Below, in pieces: positions 1 to 5,856 of a DNA stretch of 5,856 nt; position 1 is the stretch's first letter, and every line of letters begins with the position of its first letter. The notes beneath the pieces are model-generated. The model did no database searches. It was not told the DNA's origin and saw only the letters and a program-made list of their open reading frames with translations. Source of the DNA: Rickettsiales bacterium. Lineage in GTDB: Bacteria > Pseudomonadota > Alphaproteobacteria > Rickettsiales > UBA1997. A program made the translations under genes and the position numbers. The DNA lies in NCBI GenBank assembly GCA_028040005.1, contig JAOFKK010000062.1, positions 1 through 5,856 on the forward strand, in the 5' to 3' direction.

Positions 1-3000
1 TTGATTTATGCTCTTCCCAATGTTCACTTTTTAATTCTGCTGATTTAATTGTGACATTCTGAACTGAACTACCACTTACTGTCTCAAAAGTTCCATCTGC
101 CTTAGTTTTTAGTGAGCCATCTGTATTCTGTGCGATTGTAAATTCACCAAAACTCAAATCATTGTTAATTTCTAAATTTGAACCTTGAACAGTTACATCT
201 CCGAGTTCTGCAGTTACTGCAAGATCATTATTAAAAATTAAATTACTTTCTGCTGCGACTTCTTGATAATCATAAACTTTACTACTGCTTTTTGATAAAT
301 TACCTTTTTTCTTAGATGTTGTGAAGGTTTTTGCTGAATTGATGCCATTTTCAATATTAATATTACCAGCCCCCGAAACTATTTGGCCATTTTCTCCTTT
401 TACATTACTAGCAACGATATCAATATCACTGACTGAATCTAGACTTACATTGCCGCCAACAATTATATTAGAAGCAACCCCCGTTTTGGTTTCAGTTAAA
501 GATGAAGAACTTCTACTCTTTCCAAGACTTCCCTTTTTCTTGCTGCTTGTATATTTGTAGTAAGAATCTTCAGCAGAAACTAGATTTAGTTCATTACCAG
601 TGGTTATACTTGCATTATTGCCGACTACAACATCACTTCCTTTGATGGTGGTATCATTCCCTGATACTATTAATAAATCACCCAATGTACTCACCGAACT
701 TGAAACATTGGTAACTTTTTTCATGACGTTGGCGCCATTTCCATCTGTTAAGTCGACATTCTCTTGTAAAATATCAGTAGTGATATTAACGTCATTTCCA
801 GCAGACAAGCTTGTATTTCCACCTGAATTTATAATACTGCCTATTAAATCAATATTATTTCCAGAACTTAAAGCTACATCTCCGCCAGATTCAACTTCTC
901 CTCTTGATAAAATTAGATCGATGTAATTTTTATTATCTCCTCTTCTTAGCTTTGTATTTGTGCTAACAAAATCATTTCCAGCAGAAATCGAAACTGAGTT
1001 GTTTCCTTTGATCTTAGCACCTTCATTTACAATATCATTGCTTGCTATAAGACTTACATCATCTGCTTCAATAATATTTCCATCATCGCTTAAATTTTCT
1101 CTAGTTAGTTTTGCAAGAAATAACTTGGGTACTAAAACTTTTTTTACTTCTCCATTTCCAAGATCAACCTCTTCTTCAACAAGCCATACTATATCCTTGC
1201 TAAGAGAATCAACTTGACCCCTTGTTAGGGTTACTCCAGCAACTAACTCAATACCTTCTGATTTTAATTTATTATATTCATCATAAGCATTATCATAAAG
1301 ATTTTGTAATTGCTCTAAACTACTCTCAGTTCCGTCATTTAGAAATTTCTTATCAGTTTTTTCTCTGATTGATTCTTCAACCAATTTACTTTCTGCATAT
1401 GCATCTCCAATTAGGACGATAGTTTGATCGTCTGGATCATAACCAATTCTTTCCAAGAAATATTTTGAACCTTTAAATTTATCTATATCAATAAGACTGA
1501 TATTGGTTTCAATTAAGTATTTGAAACCCGGTGTTTGCTGATTTAAACTTGCGGAATCACTAACTTTAAATAATCCATTAGAACCTTGGGGTAGCTTAGT
1601 ATCAATTTCTATTATTCCAGTATCTTTTATTTTTGATATTTCAACTGATTTTGTGCCGGTATCTTTAGTTGCAATATCCCTTGCGTTTAAGCCTATTCGT
1701 GAGCCTCTAAAAGCACCATTATTTTCAATTGCGCTAGATATTGAAGAACTTACTACTCCACTTGAAACGATCGAAGAGGCGGTGGTTGAATATAATGCTT
1801 CATTTCTATATCCAGAATAGCCTCCAGCTCTATTTCTAGTTCTTCCCCTTTTTTTGTATTTGTAATGCCAAGCATAATCTGTTCTTAAATTATAAACAGT
1901 AAAGCCAGTTCTGCTATTGATCAAATTCGATCCTATTAAATCTACCTTATTTTTACCATAGATATAACTACCCCTATTATTAATAGAGTTGGAGTTAATT
2001 ACTAAATCACCGCCAGAATATACATATCCCTGATCTGTTGTTAAGGTTGATACAGCATATTCATATCCGGTTACAACCGTGTTTTTGAAAGGTCTTGCAC
2101 CTGTCGCATGATATAATCTATTATGGCCACTTCCTCCATTCCAATTATCAATTCCATTATTATTAAAAATATTAGAAGTAATATTTAAGTTTCCCTCTGC
2201 TTCAATATTTCCAGCTGTATTCGTAATATAAGCATTTCCTGAATCATTAGTTGCATTTAATGCTACAACACCTTCGGAAAGTATATAACCATTATCATTA
2301 TGAAGATAGCTTTTAGTGCTAAGGTCTACTTTGGTTGAAGAGTAAAAAACACTTGGATTGTAAATATAGCCATTGGCATTCACAGTTAAATCAGATACAG
2401 AGGCGACTTGACCACGATTTTCTAGATTTCTTCCAAGTACAATATTAATAGTACTATTTGATAATACTTTACCATAATTGATAATGTCATTACTGATATT
2501 TATATTACTTGCTCCTACGCTATTTATTGAGCCAGTATCATGGTTTACCAGGTTATTTTTGGCCCATAATTCCAAAGTAGTTCCTGATATTATGCTGCCA
2601 TAATTTATAATATCGGCAAATGAGTCTATCTTTATTGAGGTTGCTGAAGTAAGGCTTGCATCTTTATTATTTGTAAAATTACCACTATTTGTCAGTAAGT
2701 TAATAAAACTACCAGATGAGACAGTACCATTATTTGTAATTGAATTAGCACTAATATCGATTTCATTATTGGCATTTAATATACCTTCAATTGTGTAATC
2801 CTCGTTTAGTGCTAAAGATATACTTCCTGCTGACAGTATCTGCCCACTGTTATTATCTACATTTTTACTGGCCTGAATGGATATAAGACTATTCGTGCCA
2901 TAAGCCAATATAGATCCTTTTTCATTGTTTTTAAAAATCCCAGAATCTGAAGTTAGCGTAATATTTCCACCAGCTTCAATTCGACCAGAATTTGAATTAT

Positions 3001-4657
3001 CCACATTGCTAGCAATAAGATTACCCAAAGCATCAATTACCCCCAATTGATTATTAAAACCTTGAGAAATTATTGTAACATTATTTCCAACTACATTTCC
3101 GCTTTCATTAGTAAAGCTATTTGCATTAATTATATTATCCCCCTTGTTTGTTACAACAAGGCCAGATTTATTATTAAAAATATTGGTACTTATGTCTGAA
3201 GAATTACCTCCAAATATAAGTCCATTTTCATTATCTATATTTGCACTAGACTTAATTATTAACTTATCAAAGCTTTTGATTTGACCTTGATTATTTGATA
3301 ATGTATCACTTTCAATGTTAATTGTCTTCTCTGCCTCTAATATTCCTTTATTGTTAATATTTTTAGCAGTGATTTTTAGGACATCTTTACTATATAGGTA
3401 ACTGGCTACATTTAACCCAATATCTTCATCTGAATATAAATCTATTAAATTATTACTTTTAATAACATTGTCACTTAAATCGATGGATTTGTTACTTTTT
3501 AATAATACTTTATTTAAACCAGTAATCTTTGCATTATTAGTAACTACTTCGGAAGAATTAATATTTGCAATATTTCCCGCCTCTACTAAACTATCATTTA
3601 CAAGTTCAATTTTTCCTTTGGTTGCATTTAAATTTACATTTGCAGTCTTTGAATATGAGTGATTATTTTGCTTGATGTCACCATTATTTGATTGAACAGT
3701 AACATCTTTGTTTGCAAAGGCACTTTTAAACTCAATTCTACCATCAGCAGTTACAGTCAAGCTATCTTGTTTTGCAACCAAATCTGCTTTTGTATTAACC
3801 CCAACACCATCTTCTGTTGATTTAAAGATAATTCTATTGGCAAATACACCTCCGAGTGCTGTAGAGTCAATTGCAATTACTGGCTTATTTTCATCATCAG
3901 ATTTTTTCGATGTTATTTCTCCAGTTTGATAATTATAAAAATCATTACCTGTTTTTATATTAAGATTCTTGGCATGAATCTCGGCATTTATTTTTGTTGC
4001 TCTAGTTACAATATCAAAGTGATCCAAGTTGGAAGCGTTTAAACCTTGTCCCTCAATTAATATCTGTCCCTTTTGATCAATATTTACACCAACAAGGTTA
4101 GACCCGTCAAATTTACTTCTTCCAGTTGCAAGTGTAACTCTTGGAGTGTTAATGAAGCCACATCCATTACAAGCAATTCCATTAGGATTCATTAGAAGAT
4201 AGTCTGCGTTTCTACCAAAAATTTCGGTGGGGCCAAATAACTTTGATGTTCTATTAGAGGTAACCTCATTTAAAATTACATTAGCTTCCCTTCCATTGGT
4301 AAAATTTGGATTACCATATAATGCACCAGCAAGATTAGAAACTCCTATATTAGCACTATTATTCATTACAGCACCTTCTTGTCCTACGTTAAAATCTCCG
4401 AAACGATTATGGGATAATCCGGAGCCATTTGGAGAAGCTATATTTACAATAGGGATATTATTTTGTGACTTATCAAGACCAGTATTTGTTGTGCCATCAA
4501 CTGTAATATTGCCTGCAGAAGTGCTTACAGATGAATTCATCATTGAAGTTGTAGCAGCGGCAAAAGCGGCTTGCTCAAATACCAAAGTAAATGATACTGA
4601 GAAGGCTATAATTTTTCTAAAAAATAGTTTTGTGTTTTTTGAACTTTTAAAAACCAT
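1..4657 (-). CDS. Giant TpsA exoprotein (filamentous haemagglutinin/CdiA-like), 5' 1552 codons, runs off the left edge
   Basis: The secreted partner of a two-partner secretion system: after Sec export it is threaded through an outer-membrane TpsB pore and displayed or released as a long β-helical filament. I followed the frame from ATG 4657-4655 to base 1 and found no stop in 1552 codons. Residues 1-33 form a signal peptide (KNTK/FFRK basic start, hydrophobic stretch 16-27, cleavage near AFA at 31-33). Residues about 40-290 form the TPS domain, 353-832 FHA-1-type repeats, 833-1010 a Tyr-rich transition, about 1010-1190 a probably helical conserved module, and 1193-1552 FHA-2-type repeats. I chose ATG 4657 because it places the signal peptide correctly. 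It has no proper Shine-Dalgarno site, only AGAAG touching the ATG. An in-frame GTG at 4723 would add 22 residues that do not look like a signal peptide. The C-terminus is missing, so adhesin versus contact-dependent-inhibition toxin cannot be decided. Family assignment is very secure. Confidence 0.96.
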   Translation of the reverse strand, partial: MVFKSSKNTKLFFRKIIAFSVSFTLVFEQAAFAAATTSMMNSSVSTSAGNITVDGTTNTGLDKSQNNIPIVNIASPNGSGLSHNRFGDFNVGQEGAVMNNSANIGVSNLAGALYGNPNFTNGREANVILNEVTSNRTSKLFGPTEIFGRNADYLLMNPNGIACNGCGFINTPRVTLATGRSKFDGSNLVGVNIDQKGQILIEGQGLNASNLDHFDIVTRATKINAEIHAKNLNIKTGNDFYNYQTGEITSKKSDDENKPVIAIDSTALGGVFANRIIFKSTEDGVGVNTKADLVAKQDSLTVTADGRIEFKSAFANKDVTVQSNNGDIKQNNHSYSKTANVNLNATKGKIELVNDSLVEAGNIANINSSEVVTNNAKITGLNKVLLKSNKSIDLSDNVIKSNNLIDLYSDEDIGLNVASYLYSKDVLKITAKNINNKGILEAEKTINIESDTLSNNQGQIKSFDKLIIKSSANIDNENGLIFGGNSSDISTNIFNNKSGLVVTNKGDNIINANSFTNESGNVVGNNVTIISQGFNNQLGVIDALGNLIASNVDNSNSGRIEAGGNITLTSDSGIFKNNEKGSILAYGTNSLISIQASKNVDNNSGQILSAGSISLALNEDYTIEGILNANNEIDISANSITNNGTVSSGSFINLLTNSGNFTNNKDASLTSATSIKIDSFADIINYGSIISGTTLELWAKNNLVNHDTGSINSVGASNINISNDIINYGKVLSNSTINIVLGRNLENRGQVASVSDLTVNANGYIYNPSVFYSSTKVDLSTKSYLHNDNGYILSEGVVALNATNDSGNAYITNTAGNIEAEGNLNITSNIFNNNGIDNWNGGSGHNRLYHATGARPFKNTVVTGYEYAVSTLTTDQGYVYSGGDLVINSNSINNRGSYIYGKNKVDLIGSNLINSRTGFTVYNLRTDYAWHYKYKKRGRTRNRAGGYSGYRNEALYSTTASSIVSSGVVSSSISSAIENNGAFRGSRIGLNARDIATKDTGTKSVEISKIKDTGIIEIDTKLPQGSNGLFKVSDSASLNQQTPGFKYLIETNISLIDIDKFKGSKYFLERIGYDPDDQTIVLIGDAYAESKLVEESIREKTDKKFLNDGTESSLEQLQNLYDNAYDEYNKLKSEGIELVAGVTLTRGQVDSLSKDIVWLVEEEVDLGNGEVKKVLVPKLFLAKLTRENLSDDGNIIEADDVSLIASNDIVNEGAKIKGNNSVSISAGNDFVSTNTKLRRGDNKNYIDLILSRGEVESGGDVALSSGNNIDLIGSIINSGGNTSLSAGNDVNITTDILQENVDLTDGNGANVMKKVTNVSSSVSTLGDLLIVSGNDTTIKGSDVVVGNNASITTGNELNLVSAEDSYYKYTSSKKKGSLGKSRSSSSLTETKTGVASNIIVGGNVSLDSVSDIDIVASNVKGENGQIVSGAGNINIENGINSAKTFTTSKKKGNLSKSSSKVYDYQEVAAESNLIFNNDLAVTAELGDVTVQGSNLEINNDLSFGEFTIAQNTDGSLKTKADGTFETVSGSSVQNVTIKSAELKSEHWEEHKS
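92..547 (-). repeat. Two tandem 76-residue FHA-2 units marked by SKKKG-Ser-rich segments (residues 1371-1522)
   Basis: Unit A begins with SSKKKGSLGKSRSSSS (KKKG at 1373-1376) and unit B with TSKKKGNLSKSSSK (KKKG at 1449-1452), spaced exactly 76 residues or 228 nt. Each continues with a VAxxSN-I/L segment, a G/N-DL or G-NV strand, and a (D)V/I-x-(V/A)-x-(G/S)SN(L/V) strand (ASNVKG in A, QGSNLE in B). This is the layout of the haemagglutinin repeat of CdiA/FHA proteins, where a Ser/Thr/Lys-rich insert precedes a GSSL-type coil. The sequence just before the left edge (SAELKSEHWEEHKS, 1539-1552) resembles the lead-in to a further such unit. The copies are diverged in DNA. Confidence 0.75.
602..1081 (-). 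repeat. FHA-2-type repeats in strict 20-residue (60-nt) register (residues 1193-1352)
   Basis: Eight consecutive 20-residue units start at residues 1193, 1213, 1233, 1253, 1273, 1293, 1313 and 1333 with no insertion. Best-conserved units read G-x-I-x-x-x-x-x-V-S-L-x-A-x-N-D-I, for example GNIIEADDVSLIASNDIVNE at 1193 and GSIINSGGNTSLSAGNDVNI at 1273. Units three and seven are degenerate but keep length. At DNA level the 14-nt string tcatttccagcaga occurs at 792-805 and again at 972-985, exactly 180 nt (three units) apart. This is the coil pattern of the haemagglutinin repeat region C-terminal to the conserved module. Confidence 0.8.
1118..1630 (-). other. Non-repetitive conserved module in TpsA (DIVWLVE/VLVP region, residues about 1010-1180)
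   Basis: This segment interrupts the β-helix repeats. Seen in order: LPQGSNGLF near 1022-1030, PGFKYLIETN ending at 1052, KYFLERIGYDPD spanning about 1065-1076, IGDAYAESKL at 1083-1092, a charged probably helical stretch 1093-1132, GVTLTRGQVDSL at 1141-1152, DIVWLVEEEV at 1155-1164 and VLVPKLF at 1174-1180. From memory of the family, large TpsA proteins carry a close counterpart (P-x-F-K/RYLIETNP, LGDGYYEQRL, LTSDIVWLV, VLVPQVY) between the FHA-1 and FHA-2 regions; in CdiA this lies around the YP domain, which serves as a periplasmic anchor or secretion arrest segment. Its exact job here is inferred by analogy. The family's usual YYEQRL is AYAESKL here. Confidence 0.75.
2162..3601 (-). repeat. 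FHA-1-type β-helix repeats in TpsA (residues about 353-832)
   Basis: About two dozen degenerate units of 17-26 residues, most near 20, each opening with an Asn/Gly turn and followed by two short β-strands. Examples of unit openings are NNQGQIKS, NENGLIFG, NESGNVVG, NSGRIEAG, NNGTVSSG, NYGSIISG, NRGQVASV, NDNGYILS and NTAGNIEAEG. The pattern N-x-G-x-I-x-(A/S) followed by alternating hydrophobic residues matches the FHA-1 coils that build the filament shaft in FHA and CdiA. Repeats are divergent in DNA, so they look old rather than recently amplified. Two more units follow at residues 873-892 and 893-912 after a short insertion containing WNGGSGHNR. Confidence 0.85.
3788..4540 (-). other. TPS (haemagglutination activity) secretion domain of the TpsA protein
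   Basis: Residues about 40-290 of the large exoprotein. Seen directly: a stretch reading IPIVNIASPNGSGLSHNRF, then GDFNVG at 87-92 and NNSAN shortly after; a KLFGPTEIFGRNADYLLM stretch; NPNGI at 157-161; C163 and C166 in CNGCGFIN; then NTPRVTLATG. These are the hallmark motifs of the N-terminal domain that TpsB POTRA domains recognise, and that folds first into a capped β-helix (known for FHA, HMW1 and CdiA). C163 and C166 are the only cysteines in the 1552 residues visible. Boundaries are estimates; the motifs are certain. Confidence 0.95.
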
Positions 4658-4674
4658 CTTCTGTTTGCATTTAT

Positions 4675-4746
4675 CTAAAGGGTTAGTGATTATGACCTTT
4701 AATTTTCTAATAAAAACAAACACAATTCCAATTTATTACCCCTTAG
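4675..4746 (-). promoter_or_regulatory. Possible long-range stem in the leader between the OMP gene and tpsA
   Basis: In the minus-strand transcript CUAAGGGG (4746-4739, overlapping the OMP stop codon) can pair over eight positions with CCCUUUAG (4682-4675), with a single G-U pair, enclosing a loop of 56 nt. The 3' arm ends 17 nt before the tpsA ATG. It is not followed by a U-tract, so it does not look like an intrinsic terminator. It could affect coupling or mRNA processing between the two genes, or be chance in a short AT-rich gap. Confidence 0.2.
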
Positions 4747-5654
4747 AATTTATATCTAAAAGAAATTTCAATCTCATCTCTGTCTCTATCGCTTGATGTT
4801 ACAACAGTTCCTGTTGAATCAGTATTATGAACATCTTCAACAGTGATATAATTATAAGCAACTGATACTAAAGCCTTATCAGGAACTATTGAGTAATTTA
4901 ATCTAGTTCCAAGATTTACTTCATCTCTACCTTGGATTTTATTAGTTTTGTCTATTTTGTAAGAACCTCTTAATAATTGAGATAGTGAGGCATTAAGAGA
5001 TAAGTTTTGATTAAATTTATATTGCCCAGTAATTCCAAATTCAGCATCAATAGATGAGTCAACTTTTTCAACAGCATGATCAAACATTAACTCAGTTTTT
5101 GCGCCATCTAAATATCTTACTGATGCGTCTACTTTGAATGAAACTTTATCAAATAACATACCATAAGAACCAGCAACTTCATATTCACTTCTGCCGCTTG
5201 CAACATTTCCTCCTTTTGAAGAGTCTCCTGTTTTGCTATTAATTATATTTGGTGCATAAGAAAGCTCAAGATCAGAAAAGAAGCCATTATTACCATTATC
5301 AGCAAATCTATAGCCTACTGACAATTCTGGATTGGAAACGCCATTATTAACAGTTTCTGTAAATTGACCGGTTGTACTACTTATGTCTTTTTGATTAGAA
5401 TCAATATAAGATATTTCTAAATTTGTGTATAATTTATCCGTAATACCAAAAGTTATCTTTTCCTTTAAGGTTTGTATTCTTAATTCCTGCTTGTCATTTA
5501 CTCCATCTTTATAAGTAGCATCAGAATAATTGTAGGACGACTCACTTACAATCTCTTTTGATTTTGGAATAAAGAATATACTGTCAAGACTATTGTTTGC
5601 ATTGGCAGTTGATGCAAATAGAATAGCTGTTGGAATAAGAAATAAATACCTCAT
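4743..5654 (-). CDS. Outer-membrane β-barrel protein, 303 aa, function unknown, between tpsB-like and tpsA-like genes
   Basis: A complete gene. The start ATG at 5654-5652 is preceded by AAAAGGA with a 6-nt spacer. Residues 1-19 are a Sec signal peptide (MRY, hydrophobic LFLIPTAILF, cleavage after ANA). The mature part has no Cys or Trp and shows about 12 amphipathic strands, for example around residues 56-70, 75-86, 108-117, 124-135, 156-166, 171-183, 201-214, 218-230, 244-256, 260-273 and 293-303, separated by Asp/Asn/Gly-rich loops. It ends FRYKF, the terminal-Phe signal for BAM insertion. It has no POTRA domain and is far too short for a TpsB transporter. The FGITDKLYTNLEISY and NPELSVGYRF segments recall the 'MetA-pathway' (phenol degradation, PF13557-like) transporter barrels, but that resemblance is weak and I do not assign a substrate. 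Its position inside a TPS cassette suggests, without proving, a link to the exoprotein. Confidence 0.9.
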   Translation of the reverse strand: MRYLFLIPTAILFASTANANNSLDSIFFIPKSKEIVSESSYNYSDATYKDGVNDKQELRIQTLKEKITFGITDKLYTNLEISYIDSNQKDISSTTGQFTETVNNGVSNPELSVGYRFADNGNNGFFSDLELSYAPNIINSKTGDSSKGGNVASGRSEYEVAGSYGMLFDKVSFKVDASVRYLDGAKTELMFDHAVEKVDSSIDAEFGITGQYKFNQNLSLNASLSQLLRGSYKIDKTNKIQGRDEVNLGTRLNYSIVPDKALVSVAYNYITVEDVHNTDSTGTVVTSSDRDRDEIEISFRYKF

Positions 5655-5660
5655 ATTTTA

Positions 5661-5667
5661 TCCTTTT
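5661..5667 (-). promoter_or_regulatory. Shine-Dalgarno site of the OMP gene
   Basis: AAAAGGA in the minus-strand transcript, 6 nt before ATG 5654. It fixes that start codon, and contrasts with the tpsA start, which lacks such a site. Confidence 0.8.
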
Positions 5668-5695
5668 AAAATTAATTAACAAAAAATAGTTTTTG

Positions 5696-5723
5696 ATTAT
5701 ATGTTTTATTTTTTAAAAAGCAA
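5696..5723 (-). promoter_or_regulatory. Sigma70-like promoter for the OMP gene (and possibly tpsA)
   Basis: On the minus strand a perfect -10 TATAAT (5701-5696) lies 16 bp from TTGCTT (5723-5718), which matches the -35 consensus at its first three positions. The expected transcript start is near 5689, giving a leader of about 35 nt before the OMP ATG. It begins just after the stop of the upstream gene, so the OMP gene, and perhaps tpsA behind it, could be transcribed independently of tpsB. AT-rich DNA yields chance -10 boxes, but the spacing and location are favourable. Confidence 0.5.
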
Positions 5724-5729
5724 TTATTT

Positions 5730-5856
5730 CTAGAATTTCAAGCTCAAACTGCTATAAATTTCGCTTGATTTACTAATAAAAGCTGTCCTTTTTAGGGATT
5801 TAGCATAAGTGATATCAAAAGAAATATTATCTCCATTAAATTTAAAACCCGTTGCC
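5730..5856 (-). CDS. TpsB outer-membrane transporter (FhaC/ShlB/CdiB family), C-terminal 41 codons only
   Basis: The frame enters from the right edge and ends at TAG 5732-5730. The visible peptide has the strand pattern ATGFKFNGDNISFDITYAKS, a short polar turn, then a last strand YSSLSLKF with terminal Phe. TpsB barrels commonly end this way: a 'G-(L/F)-(R/K)-F/Y...(I/L)s-(F/L)-d-(I/L)-(T/S)-YAK/R-(S/P)-L' hairpin followed by a closing strand ending in F. Placed upstream and co-oriented with a TPS-domain exoprotein, it is most simply the transporter that recognises the TPS domain through its POTRA domains and exports it. The POTRA domains and the VRGY-type motif lie outside the window, so another 'β-barrel ending in Phe' cannot be excluded. 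Its gene is separated from the next one by 75 nt. Confidence 0.65.
   Translation of the reverse strand, partial: ATGFKFNGDNISFDITYAKSLKRTAFISKSSEIYSSLSLKF

Noticed and set aside
321..1217. Three plus-strand open frames (321-560, 600-926, 960-1217)
   Set aside because: They lie antisense to the continuous exoprotein frame, have no Shine-Dalgarno site worth noting, and their translations are hydrophobic low-complexity mirror images of Asn/Ser/Gly-rich repeats.
3468..3929. Two plus-strand open frames (3468-3662, 3708-3929)
   Set aside because: Antisense shadows of the TpsA repeat region, with no recognisable domain or start signal.
1..4657. Apparent lack of a gene over most of the left three quarters of the window
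   Set aside because: The minus-strand frame is simply incomplete at the left edge; translating it gives one uninterrupted exoprotein, so this is not non-coding or decayed DNA.
4689..4719. A possible promoter for tpsA (CATAAT at 4694-4689 with TTGTTT 19 bp upstream)
   Set aside because: The spacer is too long, the -35 is poor, and AT-rich gaps give such matches by chance; kept only as a remote possibility.
4227..4796. A 189-codon plus-strand frame spanning the tpsA start and the OMP 3' end
   Set aside because: It overlaps the clearly real TPS domain, the signal peptide and the last OMP codons on the other strand, and its translation has no coherent domain.
5668..5695. AT-rich palindromes (TTAATTAA; AAAAA-CTA-TTTTT) in the gap before the OMP gene, considered as a terminator or operator
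   Set aside because: Pure A-T stems of five or fewer pairs without a G-C-rich core; not credible as a terminator after the upstream gene.

Overview
The window is AT-rich (roughly 30% G+C by eye) and all recognisable genes lie on the minus strand. Signal peptides followed by outer-membrane β-barrel sequence ending in Phe, together with a two-partner secretion (TPS, type Vb) cassette, point to a Gram-negative bacterium. The sequence does not settle the taxon; the heavy use of AGA, ATT and AAT codons only says that it is a low-GC genome.

Reading in the direction of transcription (right to left): (1) 5730-5856 holds the last 41 codons of an outer-membrane β-barrel protein, best read as the TpsB transporter (FhaC/ShlB/CdiB family). 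(2) A 75-nt gap carries a good sigma70-like promoter and a Shine-Dalgarno site. (3) 4743-5654 encodes a complete 303-residue β-barrel outer-membrane protein with a signal peptide, not of the TpsB type. (4) An 84-nt gap follows, with no strong ribosome binding site and a possible long-range stem. (5) From 4657 to the left edge runs one uninterrupted reading frame of 1552 codons, which I followed codon by codon without meeting a stop. It is the N-terminal part of a giant TpsA exoprotein (filamentous haemagglutinin/CdiA-like).

The TpsA part contains, in order: a signal peptide; a TPS secretion domain with NPNGI and CxxC motifs; about 480 residues of FHA-1-type β-helix repeats; a Tyr/Arg/Lys-rich segment; a non-repetitive, probably helical module with the DIVWLVE/VLVP signature seen in CdiA/FHA-type exoproteins; and an FHA-2-type repeat region. 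The FHA-2 region begins with strict 20-residue repeats and continues into 76-residue tandem units that run off the left edge. The C-terminus, where a toxin or effector domain would sit, and any immunity gene are outside the window.

The TpsB-like protein would export the TpsA-like protein across the outer membrane by recognising its TPS domain. The least conventional point is the separate β-barrel gene between the transporter and its presumed substrate. No RNA genes, CRISPR arrays, insertion sequences or plus-strand genes could be supported. There is no gene-free stretch longer than 300 bases.
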